A stretch of 64,000 nucleotides of DNA from Eleftheria terrae (GCF_030419005.1 NZ_CP106951.1:4588001-4652000); one strand, 5' to 3'. Numbered from the stretch's first letter, positions 8,275 to 18,418 are shown. The notes: generated from the sequence alone by a model not told the origin. Made by a program: numbers and translations.

Positions 8275-9075
8275 GTGGACACACTCAAGATGACAGACGA
8301 GGCAGTATCTCAACGCCGCGTGGGCTCCGTGCTGGGCTCGCCCATCGACGCGGTGACCTGGGACCAGGCGGTTGGCCGCCTGGTGAGTTGGGGCGGGCGG
8401 CGCGAATCGAAGTACGTGTGCATCTGCAATGTGCATTCGGTGGTCACCGCGACGCAGGACGCGGACTTCCGCCGCGTGGTCGACCAGGCCGACATGTCGA
8501 CCCCCGACGGCGCGCCGGTGGCCTGGGCGCTGCGGCGGGCCGGTTTCACCGGGCAGGACCGCATCAACGGCCCTGACCTGATGTGGAAGTACCTGGCCGA
8601 GGCCGAGCGCCTGGGGCAGGTGGTCTTCTTCTACGGCGGCACCGAAGCCACGCTGGAGAAGCTGCGCCAGGCGCTCGCGCGTGCCTTCCCGGCACTCAAG
8701 CTGGGCGGCATGGTGTCGCCGCCGTTTCGCCCGCTCACGCCGCAGGAAGACCAGGCCTATGTCGACCAGATCAATGCGGCCGGCACCGCGGTGCTCTTCG
8801 TCGGCATCGGCTGCCCGAAGCAGGAGAAGTGGATGGCCTCGCACCGTGGCCGCGTGAACGCGGTGATGGTCGGGGTGGGGGCGGCCTTCGACTACCATGC
8901 CGGCACCATCAAGCGGGCACCGTTGTGGATGCAGCGCTCCGGGCTGGAATGGTTCTATCGGCTGATGAGCGAGCCTCGCCGGCTGTGGAAGCGCTACCTG
9001 GTCACCAACAGCATCTTCGTGATGCGCATGCTGCCGGAGATGTTTTCCGGCCGGGCCGCGGCTCGCGGCAGATAA
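8275..9075 (+). CDS. WecG/TagA/CpsF-family glycosyltransferase (GT26)
   Basis: Predicted 266-aa transferase. Members of this family (WecG, TagA, CpsF) add a sugar such as ManNAc(A) or glucose to a lipid-linked intermediate at the cytoplasmic membrane. Hallmarks present are 'NVHSVV', 'TPDGAPVAWALR', 'FFYGGTEATLEKL', 'GIGCPKQEKWM' and the C-terminal 'RAPLWMQRSGLEWFYRL' with 'EPRRLWKRY' (membrane-association patch). The start is uncertain: GTG 8275 or ATG 8290, five codons later; neither has a clear Shine-Dalgarno sequence. The gene stands between a GT4 transferase and ugd, consistent with assembly of the EPS repeat unit. Confidence 0.88.
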   Translation: MDTLKMTDEAVSQRRVGSVLGSPIDAVTWDQAVGRLVSWGGRRESKYVCICNVHSVVTATQDADFRRVVDQADMSTPDGAPVAWALRRAGFTGQDRINGPDLMWKYLAEAERLGQVVFFYGGTEATLEKLRQALARAFPALKLGGMVSPPFRPLTPQEDQAYVDQINAAGTAVLFVGIGCPKQEKWMASHRGRVNAVMVGVGAAFDYHAGTIKRAPLWMQRSGLEWFYRLMSEPRRLWKRYLVTNSIFVMRMLPEMFSGRAAARGR

Positions 9076-9135
9076 AAAGGGATGCGGCTTCGCCCAGGCG
9101 GGGCCGGTTCGAGTCAAGCAACAAGAGGTTGAGTC

Positions 9136-10461
9136 ATGAAGGTCACGGTCGTCGGTACCGGTTATGTGGGTTTGGTGACGGGCGCCTGCCTGTCCGAGAT
9201 GGGCAACCACGTGTTGTGCCTGGATGTGGATCCCGAGAAGATCCGCGTGCTGAAGGAAGGCGGCATCCCGATCTACGAGCCGGGCCTGCTGGAAATGGTC
9301 AAGCGCAATGCCGCCGCCGGCCGGCTGGAGTTCACCACCGACGTCGAGCAGGCGGTGGCGCACGGCACCATCCAGTTCATCGCCGTGGGCACGCCGCCGG
9401 ACGAGGATGGCTCGGCCGACCTGAAGTACGTGGTCGCCGCCGCCCGCAACATCGGCCGCCTGATGACCGACTTCAAGGTGGTGGTCGACAAGAGCACGGT
9501 GCCGGTGGGCACCGGTGACAAGGTACAGGCAGCGATCAAGGAAGAGCTGGACAAGCGCGGCCTCAAGCTCGACTTCGCGGTGGCCTCCAACCCCGAGTTC
9601 CTGAAGGAAGGCGCGGCCGTGGCCGACTTCATGCGGCCGGACCGGGTCGTGGTGGGCGCCGAGGACGAGCGCGCCATTCTGCTGATGCGGGCGCTCTACG
9701 CTCCCTTCGTGCGCAATCACGATCGCATGATGGTGATGGACATCCGCAGCGCCGAGTTCACCAAGTACGCCGCCAACGCCATGCTGGCGACCCGCATCAG
9801 CTTCATGAACGAGCTGGCGCTGGTGGCGGAGAAGCTGGGTGCCGACATCGAGCTGGTGCGCCAGGGCATTGGCAGCGACCCGCGCATCGGCTTCCATTTC
9901 CTCTATGCCGGCTGCGGCTATGGCGGCTCCTGCTTCCCGAAGGACGTCAAGGCGCTGATCAAGACCGCCAGCGACGCCGGCCAGCCGCTGCAGCTGCTGC
10001 AAGCGGTGGAGGACGTCAACGACCGCCAGAAGCTGGTGCTGGTCGACAAGATCGTCAAGCGCTACGGCGAGGATCTTTCCGGCAAGACGCTGGCCCTGTG
10101 GGGCCTGGCCTTCAAGCCCAACACCGACGACATGCGCGAGGCGCCGAGCCTCGTCATCATCGATGAGCTGGTGCGCCGGGGTGCCAAGGTGCAGGCCTTC
10201 GACCCGGTGGCCACCCATGAAGCGAAACGCGCGCTGCAGGGCAAGGAGAGCGGCGTGCAGTTCGCCGCTTCCGGTGCCGCTGCACTGGAAGGCGCGGACG
10301 CGCTGGTCATCGTCACCGAGTGGAAGGAATTCCGTACGCCGGACTTCGACCTGCTGCGCGCCGCGCTGACCGACAAGCTGGTGTTCGACGGCCGCAATCT
10401 GTACGAGCCGGCACTGATGAAAACGCTGGGCATCGAGTACCACGGCATCGGCCGCGCCTGA
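9136..10461 (+). CDS. ugd: UDP-glucose 6-dehydrogenase
   Basis: Oxidises UDP-glucose to UDP-glucuronic acid with two NAD+, supplying an acidic donor for the EPS. The 441-aa length is standard. The N-terminal Rossmann motif GTGYVG occupies residues 7-12, '[11 protein letters not shown]' and 'NPEFLKEG' follow, and the catalytic Cys266 lies in 'GGSCFPKD'. The C-terminal UDP-binding domain contains '[16 protein letters not shown]'. ATG is preceded by AAGAGG. It is the last gene of the plus-strand glycosyltransferase run and ends just before a shared terminator. Its presence implies a uronic-acid-containing or uronate-derived polymer. Confidence 0.95.
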   Translation: MKVTVVGTGYVGLVTGACLSEMGNHVLCLDVDPEKIRVLKEGGIPIYEPGLLEMVKRNAAAGRLEFTTDVEQAVAHGTIQFIAVGTPPDEDGSADLKYVVAAARNIGRLMTDFKVVVDKSTVPVGTGDKVQAAIKEELDKRGLKLDFAVASNPEFLKEGAAVADFMRPDRVVVGAEDERAILLMRALYAPFVRNHDRMMVMDIRSAEFTKYAANAMLATRISFMNELALVAEKLGADIELVRQGIGSDPRIGFHFLYAGCGYGGSCFPKDVKALIKTASDAGQPLQLLQAVEDVNDRQKLVLVDKIVKRYGEDLSGKTLALWGLAFKPNTDDMREAPSLVIIDELVRRGAKVQAFDPVATHEAKRALQGKESGVQFAASGAAALEGADALVIVTEWKEFRTPDFDLLRAALTDKLVFDGRNLYEPALMKTLGIEYHGIGRA

Positions 10462-10557
10462 GGGGAGCCCGCCGGGCTGCAGCTGCTTCGGCAGCCGTGG
10501 CACCGGCTGGCGGCCAGGGGTTGGGCGCGCGGCTCCGCTCGCGAGCTCCGGCCAGAC

Positions 10558-10586
10558 AAAAAAGGGGCACCCGTGGGGTGCCCCTT
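10558..10586 (-). terminator. Shared intrinsic terminator between ugd and manC
   Basis: The stem GGGGCACCC (10564-10572) pairs with GGGTGCCCC (10576-10584) across a 3-nt loop, extended by AA/TT pairs. On the minus strand it is followed by six Ts (complement of 10558-10563), making a strong terminator for manC. On the plus strand only two Ts follow, so it is weaker for ugd. The two genes converge on it. Confidence 0.85.
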
Positions 10587-10635
10587 GTCATTGGTGGGCC
10601 GAGCAGCAACCGCGGCGGCTGCCCGGCCTGCTGCG

Positions 10636-12093
10636 TCAGGAAACGCGGCCGTAGGTGTCCTGGAAGCGGACGATGTCGTCCTCGCCCAGGTAGGAGCCCG
10701 ACTGCACCTCGATGATTTCCAGCGGGATGGTGCCGGGGTTGGCCAGGCGGTGCACCTCGCCCAGCGGGATGTAGGTGCTCTGGTTCTCGGTCAGCAGGAT
10801 CTTCTTTTCGCCGCAGGTCACCTCGGCGGTGCCGGAGACGACAATCCAGTGCTCGGCCCGGTGGTGGTGCATCTGCAGCGACAGCGTGGCCTTGGGCTTG
10901 ACCATGATGCGCTTGACCTGGAAGCGCGGGCCGGCGTCGATGCTGTCGTACCAGCCCCAGGGGCGATGCACCAGGCGGTGCAGGGTGCCTTCGCTGCGCT
11001 CGCGCTGCTCCAGCTTGGCGACGATCTTCTTCACTTCCTGGCTGCGGCTGCGGTCGGCCACCAGCACCGCGTCGGGCGTCTCGACGACCACCACGTTGTC
11101 CAGGCCCACCGCGCTGACCAGCCGGCTGGTGGCGTGCACCAGCGTGTTGCGGCTGGACTCGATGACGGCGTCACCCTGGGCGACGTTGCCGTTGGCGTCC
11201 TTCTCGCTGACCTGCCACACCGCTTCCCAGGCGCCCAGGTCGGACCACCCGGCTTCCAGCGGCACCATCTTCACGGTGAAGCCGCACTTGGGGTCGGCCG
11301 GACAGCGTTCCATCACCGCATAGTCGACCGACTCGCTGGGGATGGCGGCGAATTCGGCCTTGCCGGGGCGGATGAAACCGTTGTCGGCCTTGCGCTGGGC
11401 CCAGGCGGCATCGGTCGCCTCGGCGATGTCGGGACGGAACTGTGCCAGCGCCTTCAGCCACACCGAGGCGCGCAGCACGAACATGCCGCTGTTCCAGTAG
11501 TAGCAACCTTCGGTGATGTAGCGCTGCGCGGTCTCGGCATCGGGTTTCTCGACGAAGGCCGCCACCGGTTGCACCTGGCCGTCGCCGCGGGTACGGATAT
11601 AGCCGAAGCCGGTCTCGGGCCGGTCGGGCCGGATGCCGAGGATGACGATGCTGCCGTCGGAGGCCGCTTGCACCGCCTCGCGCAGCGCCGCAGTGAAGGC
11701 GGCGGCGTCGGTGACGGTCTGGTCAGCCGGCGTCACGACCAGGATCGGGTCTTGCGCGCCTTCCAGGTCGTCGCGCGCATACAGCGCGGCGAGGGTCAGG
11801 GCCGGTGCGGTGTTGCGGCCGGTGGGCTCGAGCAGCACCGCCGAGGCCGAGACCTTCATCTCGCGCAGCTGGTCCAGCGTCAGGAAGCGGTGTTCCTCGT
11901 TGCCGACGATGCAGGGGCCGGCCACCTGGGTGCCGGCATCGGCCAGGCTGGTGAGCCGGCGCACGGCCTGCTGGAACAGCGTCTCGTCGCCAGACAGGGC
12001 GAGGAATTGCTTGGGATACAGCGCCCGGCTGAGGGGCCACAGGCGGGTGCCCGAACCGCCGGCCATCACGACGGGAAGAAGGGTCTGGTTCAT
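10636..12093 (-). CDS. manC: Bifunctional mannose-1-phosphate guanylyltransferase / mannose-6-phosphate isomerase
   Basis: Makes GDP-mannose from mannose-1-phosphate and GTP, and in type II enzymes also interconverts fructose-6-P and mannose-6-P. At 485 aa it has the full two-domain length. The N-terminal nucleotidyltransferase carries 'GGSGTRLWPLSR' with 'YPKQFL' and 'FVEKP'. The C-terminal cupin (about 345-485) has the type II isomerase motif 'VKPKATLSLQMHHHRAEHW' and 'PLGEVHRL'. The gene is on the minus strand, downstream of galE and the EpsL-like gene. It implies mannose (or a GDP-mannose-derived sugar) in the exopolysaccharide. No manB/algC phosphomannomutase is in the window. Confidence 0.94.
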   Translation of the reverse strand: MNQTLLPVVMAGGSGTRLWPLSRALYPKQFLALSGDETLFQQAVRRLTSLADAGTQVAGPCIVGNEEHRFLTLDQLREMKVSASAVLLEPTGRNTAPALTLAALYARDDLEGAQDPILVVTPADQTVTDAAAFTAALREAVQAASDGSIVILGIRPDRPETGFGYIRTRGDGQVQPVAAFVEKPDAETAQRYITEGCYYWNSGMFVLRASVWLKALAQFRPDIAEATDAAWAQRKADNGFIRPGKAEFAAIPSESVDYAVMERCPADPKCGFTVKMVPLEAGWSDLGAWEAVWQVSEKDANGNVAQGDAVIESSRNTLVHATSRLVSAVGLDNVVVVETPDAVLVADRSRSQEVKKIVAKLEQRERSEGTLHRLVHRPWGWYDSIDAGPRFQVKRIMVKPKATLSLQMHHHRAEHWIVVSGTAEVTCGEKKILLTENQSTYIPLGEVHRLANPGTIPLEIIEVQSGSYLGEDDIVRFQDTYGRVS

Positions 12094-12144
12094 GAAGGGT
12101 GTCCCTGAGGGTGTGGTGATCGGATGAATGCCGCGATGGACGGC

Positions 12145-13176
12145 TCAGCCGCCGGGGGCTGCCGTGCGGAAGCCCTGCGGGTTCTTGCTCTGCCAGCGCC
12201 AGGAATCGGCGCACATGGCATCCAGGTCGCGCTGGGCTCGCCAGCCCAGCAGCGACGCGGCCAGGCTCGGGTCGGCGTAGCAGGCGCCGATGTCGCCGGG
12301 CCGGCGCGCGACGATGTCGTAGGGCACCGGCCGGCCGCTGGCGCGTTCGTAGGCGCGCACGACGTCGAGCACGCTGTAGCCCTGGCCGGTGCCGAGGTTG
12401 ACGGTCAGTGAGCGCGCTTGCTCGAGCAGGTAGCGCAGCGCGGCCACATGGCCTTCGGCCAGGTCCATCACATGGATGTAGTCGCGCACGCCGGTGCCGT
12501 CCGGCGTGTCGTAGTCGTTGCCGAAGACCTGCAGGCGCTGGCGCTGGCCGACCGCCACCTGGGCGACATAGGGCATCAGGTTGTTCGGAATGCCTTGTGG
12601 GTCTTCGCCGATGTCGCCGCTCGGATGGGCGCCCACCGGGTTGAAGTAGCGCAGGCAGGCGATCTGCCAGGCGGCGTCCGAGGCGCCGAGGTCGCGCAGG
12701 ATCTGCTCGCCCATCAGCTTGGTGGCGCCGTAGGGGTTGGTGGTGGAGAGGGCGCAGTCCTCGGTGATCGGCAGCCGCTCGGGATTGCCGTAGACGGTGG
12801 CCGAGGAGCTGAACACCAGGCGTTTCACGCCGTGCGCGGCCATCGTGTTGCAGACATTGATCAGCCCGCCGAGGTTGTTGCCGTAGTAGGCCAGCGGCTT
12901 CTGGCTCGATTCGCCGACCGCCTTGAAGGCCGCGAAGTGCACCACCGCGTCGATGCGGTGCTGCTCGAACACCGAGCGCAGGCCGGCGACGTCGCCGACG
13001 TCCAGCCGGTGGAACACCGGCGCCTTGCCGCCGAGGCGCTGCAGGCGGTCGAGGACCACCGGCGAGCTGTTGGAGAAGTCGTCGACACCGACGACGTCGA
13101 AGCCGGCGTCCTGGAGCGCGAGCCAGGTGTGCGAAGCGATGTAGCCGGTGGCGCCGGTGAGCAGGATGGTGGGCAC
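12145..13176 (-). CDS. galE: UDP-glucose 4-epimerase
   Basis: Interconverts UDP-glucose and UDP-galactose with bound NAD+. The best start is GTG at 13176, with GGAGA about eight bases upstream on the minus strand. It gives 343 aa, close to the usual 338, and places the glycine-rich motif GATGYIASH near residue 7. The catalytic pair Y-x3-K is in 'NPYGATKLMGE', preceded by the Ser in 'SSSATVYG'. The longer open frame upstream runs into the EpsL-like gene and is not used. Spacing to the upstream gene is only 22 bp, so the two are co-transcribed, with manC following. Confidence 0.92.
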   Translation of the reverse strand: MPTILLTGATGYIASHTWLALQDAGFDVVGVDDFSNSSPVVLDRLQRLGGKAPVFHRLDVGDVAGLRSVFEQHRIDAVVHFAAFKAVGESSQKPLAYYGNNLGGLINVCNTMAAHGVKRLVFSSSATVYGNPERLPITEDCALSTTNPYGATKLMGEQILRDLGASDAAWQIACLRYFNPVGAHPSGDIGEDPQGIPNNLMPYVAQVAVGQRQRLQVFGNDYDTPDGTGVRDYIHVMDLAEGHVAALRYLLEQARSLTVNLGTGQGYSVLDVVRAYERASGRPVPYDIVARRPGDIGACYADPSLAASLLGWRAQRDLDAMCADSWRWQSKNPQGFRTAAPGG

Positions 13177-13198
13177 GACAAAGGTCTCCGGGGACAAA

Positions 13199-14440
13199 TT
13201 ACTGCAGCATGAACTGCGCCAGGCAGCTGGCCGTTTCTGCCTTGAAGGGGAAGGAAATGCCGTCCGCCTCGTCACCCACCTTGCGCTTCTCCCAGCCCAG
13301 GTTGCAACCGAACAGCCAGTTGCGCGAGAAGGCGTAGTTGATGCCCAGGTTGGCGCCGGTGGTGCGGTCACTGCCCTTTTGCGTGCCGCCGAACAGGGTG
13401 CCCTGCTCGATGTTGCGGCGGGTGTAGCGCAGGCCGGCGCTGACGCGGATCTTGGCGGTCGCGTCGTAGCTGGTGCCCAGGCGCAGGGAGTGGATCAGGC
13501 GGGTGTTTTCCAGCGGGATCGAGAAATTCTCCAGGCCGGGAATCTCGAAGGCGCTGGATTCGTCGTTCGTTTCGCGCACCAGGTTGACATTGAAGCGCAG
13601 CTTGCCGGTGGGCTGGTAGCCGTAGGCCAGCGAGCCGGTGAAGCCGGTGAAGTCACGGGCGCTGGCCACGTCGTGATCGGTCTTGGTGCGGCTCAGCCGC
13701 AGGTCCAGCGTGCTCAGGCCGTTCGGCTTCCACAGCACGGTGAAGTCGAGGTCCTTGCGGTCGTACTCGTCTTCGACGCCGGGACGGTAGTGGGGGATGC
13801 GGCCCTTCGTGTTGCGCAGCGCGACGCCGAAGCTGATCAGGTCGCTCGGCCGGTAGCGCGCGCCGGCGTTGACGGTGTGCGTCTTCTGCTCCAGCGATTC
13901 GTAGGCCTTGGCCGAGTATTCCTGGTCGCGGTAGCTGTAGCCGCCTTCCAGCACCCACAGCGACGCCATGCCCAGCTGCGCCCGGGCGCCGAAATCCTGC
14001 AGCGACAGCAGGTTGCGCTCGGTGCTGCGGGCCGTGTCGGTGCTGGTCTCGAACTTGGCCAGCCGGCGCGAGGTGCTGTAGCGCAGCCCACCGGAGAGGC
14101 GGTTGATGGTCTCCAGGTCGGCCCGCAGGTTGACGCCGTACTCGGTGTTGTTGAGCTGGTCCTGGTCCCGATAGAGGTTGCGGCGCACCAGGGCGCTGCC
14201 GATGAGCCGCTGGCGGCCGATCATCTCGTCCACGCCCACCGTCACGCCGGTCGAGGAGCGGGTGTCGCTACGTTCACGGCCGTCCCGCTCCCGAAACAGG
14301 TTGGAGTCATGCGCGAATTCCTGGGTCGCATACAGGTAGTACGGGTTGGCCAGGGCCGGGGCTCCGTGGACCACGAGTGCGCAGGCGGCAGCCAGGGGAA
14401 GCTGCATCGCACGCAGACGACGGCCGGGCAGGTGGGACAT
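13199..14440 (-). CDS. EpsL-like exopolysaccharide outer-membrane beta-barrel protein
   Basis: Predicted 413-aa outer-membrane protein. ATG 14440 follows AGGAGATTTGC, an ideal ribosome site. A signal peptide is visible (basic start, hydrophobic core, cleavage near 'APALA-NP'). The mature chain alternates polar and hydrophobic residues throughout and ends in 'CLAQFMLQ'. Phrases such as 'EFAHDSNLFR' and 'GLRYTRRNIEQ' match the EpsL family of EPS operons (TIGR03014-type) as known to me. Such barrels are thought to take part in polymer export or modification at the outer membrane, but the mechanism is not established. It is encoded between the initiating sugar transferase and galE, in the same direction. 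Confidence 0.78.
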   Translation of the reverse strand: MSHLPGRRLRAMQLPLAAACALVVHGAPALANPYYLYATQEFAHDSNLFRERDGRERSDTRSSTGVTVGVDEMIGRQRLIGSALVRRNLYRDQDQLNNTEYGVNLRADLETINRLSGGLRYSTSRRLAKFETSTDTARSTERNLLSLQDFGARAQLGMASLWVLEGGYSYRDQEYSAKAYESLEQKTHTVNAGARYRPSDLISFGVALRNTKGRIPHYRPGVEDEYDRKDLDFTVLWKPNGLSTLDLRLSRTKTDHDVASARDFTGFTGSLAYGYQPTGKLRFNVNLVRETNDESSAFEIPGLENFSIPLENTRLIHSLRLGTSYDATAKIRVSAGLRYTRRNIEQGTLFGGTQKGSDRTTGANLGINYAFSRNWLFGCNLGWEKRKVGDEADGISFPFKAETASCLAQFMLQ

Positions 14441-14530
14441 GCAAATCTCCTGTGTCGAAGCGAGGTGAGAGAGAGCGGGCGGGCACGGCGACAACCCCAG
14501 GTGCCGCCCGGGCAGTACGGCGTCGGTCGG

Positions 14531-15925
14531 TCAGTAGGCGTGGCGGTCGAAGAACATCAGGCGCGCGGTGCGCGCGATGATCAGCAGGTCCAGCCCCAGC
14601 GACCAGTTGCGCAGGTACTCCAGGTCGTACTCGACGCGCGCTTCCATCTTCTCGATGGTGTCCGTCTCGCCGCGATGGCCGTTGACCTGGGCCCAGCCCG
14701 TGATGCCGGGCTTGACCTTGTGGCGCACCATGTAGGCCTTGATCATCTTGCGGTACTGCTCGTTGTGCGCCACCGCGTGCGGGCGCGGACCGACGATGCT
14801 CATGCGGCCCTGCAGCACGTTGAAGAACTGCGGCAACTCGTCCAGCGAGGTCTTGCGGATGAAGGCGCCGAAGCGGGTGATGCGCGGGTCGCCCTTGGTG
14901 GCCTGCTTGACGACCGGGCCGTTGTCCATGGTGCGCATCGAGCGGAACTTGTAGACGGTGATTTCCTCGCCGTCGAGGCCGTTGCGCTTCTGCTTGAAGA
15001 TGACCGGCCCTGGCGAGCTGAGCTTCACGCCCAGCGCGCAGACCAGCAGGATCGGCGAGATCAGCACCAGGATGATCAGCGCCAGCACGATGTCGCTGAT
15101 GCGCTTGACCATCGCATTGGTGCCGGTGAAGGGCGTCTCCAGGATGCCGACCACCGGCACGCCGTTCACGTCCTGCAGGCGGCCCTGGATGATGCTGATG
15201 CCGAACACGTCGGGCACGAAGAACAGCGAGGCCGTGGTTTCCTGGAGCGATTCGAGCAGGTCCTTGATGCGCGGCTGCGAGGTCAGCGGCAGCGTGATGT
15301 AGACCTCGCGCACGCCGTGCCGGGTGACGTAGGCGGACACTTCGGACAGCCGGCCGATGAGCTTCTCCGAGGCGTCCGGGTGCACCCGGGCGTCGGTGCG
15401 GTCATCGAAGAAGCCCATGAAGTCGATGCCGAAGCCTTCATGGCCTTCGAGGGCCTTGGACACCTTCATTCCCAGCGGGCCGGCGCCGACCACGATGGCG
15501 GAGCGGCGCGCCTCCGGCTTGCGGGCGTTCATCTTGACGATCTCGCGGCCCGCGGCCACCGCGCTCCACTGCACCAGCGGCGTCAACACGGCCCAGGCCA
15601 GCAGCACCTGCTGCTCGAACTGGTCGAGGCTGCGGGTGGCATAGCCGCACAGCGCCAGGATGGCCAGCAGGCTCACCCAGGACGTGGCGACGTCGACAAT
15701 GGCCGTCAGGTTGGCGTCCTTGAAGCGGTTGCGGCCGGGGAACGACAGTGCGAAGACCAGCAGGCACAGCGTCATGGCTGCGCCGTCCACCGGCTCGTTG
15801 TAGTACCACATGATGGCCAGGAAGACGGCCACCGTGATCGCGGGCTCAAGGAATGCCGCCACGAAGGACGTGACGGATTGCGGCGCGTTGTAGAAGGTTC
15901 TTGTGTAGGTTCGGTCTTCAAACAT
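14531..15925 (-). CDS. Undecaprenyl-phosphate glucose phosphotransferase-type initiating sugar transferase
   Basis: Transfers the first sugar-1-phosphate to undecaprenyl phosphate to start each EPS repeat unit at the inner membrane (WcaJ/EpsB family). Predicted 464 aa from ATG 15925. Four or so N-terminal membrane segments are followed by a Rossmann-like domain ('AIVVGAGPLGMKV', about 150-165). A reentrant helix precedes the C-terminal bacterial sugar-transferase domain (from about residue 270). Motifs include 'SPGPVIFKQKRNG', 'KFRSM', 'TRFGAFIRKTSLDELPQ' and 'KPGITGWAQVNG'. It is the first gene of the minus-strand EPS run. Longer upstream reading is rejected because homology starts at 'MFEDRTYTR'. 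Confidence 0.9.
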   Translation of the reverse strand: MFEDRTYTRTFYNAPQSVTSFVAAFLEPAITVAVFLAIMWYYNEPVDGAAMTLCLLVFALSFPGRNRFKDANLTAIVDVATSWVSLLAILALCGYATRSLDQFEQQVLLAWAVLTPLVQWSAVAAGREIVKMNARKPEARRSAIVVGAGPLGMKVSKALEGHEGFGIDFMGFFDDRTDARVHPDASEKLIGRLSEVSAYVTRHGVREVYITLPLTSQPRIKDLLESLQETTASLFFVPDVFGISIIQGRLQDVNGVPVVGILETPFTGTNAMVKRISDIVLALIILVLISPILLVCALGVKLSSPGPVIFKQKRNGLDGEEITVYKFRSMRTMDNGPVVKQATKGDPRITRFGAFIRKTSLDELPQFFNVLQGRMSIVGPRPHAVAHNEQYRKMIKAYMVRHKVKPGITGWAQVNGHRGETDTIEKMEARVEYDLEYLRNWSLGLDLLIIARTARLMFFDRHAY

Positions 15926-16144
15926 GGAACTGCCCGTCCACCCTGTGTCGAGCCCGTGGAGTCCACGTACTGCCCTGAAGGACGCGCAGCCTCCCGAGCT
16001 GCGCGCAAACGCCTCGCAATGTCCGGACCACCGCAAGTGACAGCGGCGGGCCCCGGCGAGAGCGACACGGGATTCTCGCAGAGCCGGGTGAGATTTTCGC
16101 CGTCTCGCGGCGAGCATCGCTGCCCCTGTCCCTACAATCGTTGG

Positions 16145-16699
16145 ATGCTGCAACACCTCTCAAGCCGTCTGCTGCCCGCTGTCGTCGACCGCCTGACACT
16201 CGCGCTGAACCACGTTCTTGCCTCTGAGCCGTTGGCCACCCAGCGCCTTGCGCCCCATGCCGGCCGAACGCTCCAGGTGCGACTTTCCGGCGCGCCGAAG
16301 CTGTTTCAATGGCCGGAACTTCTTGCGTTTCGTATCACTCCAGCCGGCCTGTTGGAGGTCGGGGAAACAACACTTGACGCCGAAGCGGATCTCGATTTGC
16401 TGGTGGACCTGTCGCAACCCCGGCAATTGATGGAGTCGGTGCTGGCGGGCCAGCGGCCGTCAGTGGCCATCCGCGGCGACTCGCAGCTCGCCACCGACAT
16501 CGGCTGGCTGATGGACCACCTGCGCTGGGACTATGAAGACGACCTGGCCCGCATCGTCGGGCCGGTGGTGGCCCACCAGGTGGCGCAGGTGGTGCGGGCG
16601 GTCTCCGGCGTGGCCCGCCAGGGCCTGGCGGCCCTGTCCCGGCTGGTGCCGGGCGGCCAGGGCGAAGCGCGTACCCCGGGCGACCGCCGGCCCTCATGA
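16145..16699 (+). CDS. ubiJ: Ubiquinone biosynthesis accessory factor UbiJ (SCP2 domain)
   Basis: Small SCP2-fold lipid-binding protein that helps the late steps of ubiquinone synthesis. Predicted 184 aa from ATG 16145. The N-terminal region '[21 protein letters not shown]' and a central segment with 'DLLVDLSQ' and '[31 protein letters not shown]' are typical. The C-terminal helix and arginine-rich tail follow. An open frame extends nearly 3 kb upstream antisense to the EPS genes and is not coding. It overlaps ubiB by 4 bp (ATGA), so translation is coupled. The usual partner ubiE is not adjacent in this window. Confidence 0.85.
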   Translation: MLQHLSSRLLPAVVDRLTLALNHVLASEPLATQRLAPHAGRTLQVRLSGAPKLFQWPELLAFRITPAGLLEVGETTLDAEADLDLLVDLSQPRQLMESVLAGQRPSVAIRGDSQLATDIGWLMDHLRWDYEDDLARIVGPVVAHQVAQVVRAVSGVARQGLAALSRLVPGGQGEARTPGDRRPS

Positions 16700-18249
16700 G
16701 ACGCCTGCTGCGGCTCCTGTTCATCGCGCTGACCGTGCTGCGCTACGGCGTGGACGAGATGGCGCTCAACAGCATGCGCCAGCCGTGGATCCGGCTGCTG
16801 TCGCGGGTGGTCACCGTCGGCCGGCGGCTCGATGCGCCGCGCGGCGTGCGGCTGCGCCTGGCGCTGGAGCGGCTCGGGCCGATCTTCGTCAAGTTTGGCC
16901 AGGTGCTGTCGACACGGCGCGACCTGCTGCCTCCCGACGTCGCCGACGAGCTGGCCAGCCTGCAGGACCGCGTGCCGCCCTTTCCAGCCGGGCTGGCGGT
17001 GCCCATGGTGGAGCGCGCCTTTGGCCGGCCGCTGGACGCGGTGTTCGACAGCTTCGAGCGGACGCCGGTGGCCAGTGCCTCCATCGCGCAGGTGCATTTC
17101 GCGGTGCTCAAGGATGGCCGGGAGGTCGCGGTCAAGGTGTTGCGCCCGGGCATGCTGCGTGTCATCGACGAAGACCTGGACCTGCTGCGCTCGCTGGCCG
17201 GCTGGGTCGAGCGGCTGTGGGCCGACGGCAAGCGGCTGAAGCCGCGCGAGGTGGTGGCGGAGTTCGACAAGTACCTGCATGACGAGCTCGACCTGGTGCG
17301 CGAGGCGGCCAACGCGGCCCAGCTGCGGCGCAACATGGACGGCCTCAACCTGGTGCTGGTGCCCGAGATGATCTGGGACCTGTGCACCGAACAGGTGATC
17401 GTGATGGAGCGCATGAAGGGCGTGCCCATCAGCCAGGTACAGCGCCTGCGCGAGGCGGGGGTGGACATCAAGAAGCTGGCGCGCGATGGCGTGACCATCT
17501 TCTTCACCCAGGTGTTCCGCGACGGCTTCTTCCATGCCGACATGCACCCGGGCAACATCCAGGTGAGCCTGGACCCGGCCAGCTTCGGGCGCTACATCGC
17601 GCTCGACTTCGGCATCATCGGCACGCTGACCGAGTACGACAAGGACTACCTGGCGCAGAACTTCATCGCCTTCTTCCGGCGCAACTACAAGCGGGTGGCC
17701 GAGCTGCACATCGAAAGCGGCTGGGTGCCGCCGGGCACCCGGGTGGACGAACTGGAGGCCGCGATCCGGGCTTGCTGCGAGCCGCACTTCGACCGGCCGT
17801 TGAAGGATATTTCGCTCGGCCAGGTGCTGCTGCGGCTGTTCCAGACCTCGCGCCGCTTCAACGTCGAGATCCAGCCGCAGCTCGTGCTGCTGCAGAAGAC
17901 GCTGCTGAACATCGAGGGCCTGGGCCGCCAGCTCGATCCCGACCTCGACCTGTGGAGCACCGCCCAGCCCTTCCTGGAGCGCTGGATGAACGACCAGATC
18001 GGCTGGCGGGGCCTGTGGGAGCGGCTGAAGAACGAAGCGCCGCGCTACGCCAAGCTGTTGCCGGAGCTGCCGCGACTGGTGCACCAGTCGCTGTCGGCGC
18101 AGCCGTCGCTGGAGCGGCGCGAGCTGGAGCTGCTGATCGCGGAGCAGCGCCGCACCAACCGTCTGTTGCTGGTCATCGCCATTGGCGGCGGCGCCTTCCT
18201 GCTGGGTCTGGTGACCTCGCCCTGGCTGCAGTTCCTGGCGCTGCGCTAG
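16696..18249 (+). CDS. ubiB: Ubiquinone biosynthesis protein UbiB (atypical kinase/ATPase)
   Basis: Protein-kinase-like ATPase required for ubiquinone hydroxylation steps. It is tied to the inner membrane by two C-terminal helices (about 475-515). The 517-aa length is normal. Family hallmarks are the KxGQ motif in '[14 protein letters not shown]' (about 64-75), the alanine-rich nucleotide loop '[11 protein letters not shown]', 'AVKVLRPG', '[10 protein letters not shown]' and the metal-binding 'ALDFGIIG'. The start overlaps the ubiJ stop. The gene is followed by a 169-bp gap before an unrelated symporter gene. Confidence 0.95.
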   Translation: MRRLLRLLFIALTVLRYGVDEMALNSMRQPWIRLLSRVVTVGRRLDAPRGVRLRLALERLGPIFVKFGQVLSTRRDLLPPDVADELASLQDRVPPFPAGLAVPMVERAFGRPLDAVFDSFERTPVASASIAQVHFAVLKDGREVAVKVLRPGMLRVIDEDLDLLRSLAGWVERLWADGKRLKPREVVAEFDKYLHDELDLVREAANAAQLRRNMDGLNLVLVPEMIWDLCTEQVIVMERMKGVPISQVQRLREAGVDIKKLARDGVTIFFTQVFRDGFFHADMHPGNIQVSLDPASFGRYIALDFGIIGTLTEYDKDYLAQNFIAFFRRNYKRVAELHIESGWVPPGTRVDELEAAIRACCEPHFDRPLKDISLGQVLLRLFQTSRRFNVEIQPQLVLLQKTLLNIEGLGRQLDPDLDLWSTAQPFLERWMNDQIGWRGLWERLKNEAPRYAKLLPELPRLVHQSLSAQPSLERRELELLIAEQRRTNRLLLVIAIGGGAFLLGLVTSPWLQFLALR

Positions 18250-18418
18250 GCGTCGACCGCGACGGCGGGCGGCGCGGCCCTCGCATGCGCGGCGCCGGGA
18301 GGGCGGGCGAATTTGGCGGAAGCCAGCGCTTGTCCCTCTTGGCACCGGGGGCGATATGGGGATAATCGCGCCCGGTCGAATTCCAATACCCGCGCTCGCG
18401 CCTGCCGGAGGCCCCGCC

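Noticed and set aside
9104..9118. tRNA-like T-loop sequence GGTTCGAGTC
   Set aside because: No T-stem, acceptor stem or anticodon arm can be drawn around it; it is the leader of ugd.
13148..16699. Open frame of nearly 1,200 codons on the plus strand
   Set aside because: Its first 1,000 codons are antisense to galE, the EpsL-like and initiating transferase genes. Only the last 184 codons, from ATG 16145, are a real gene (ubiJ).
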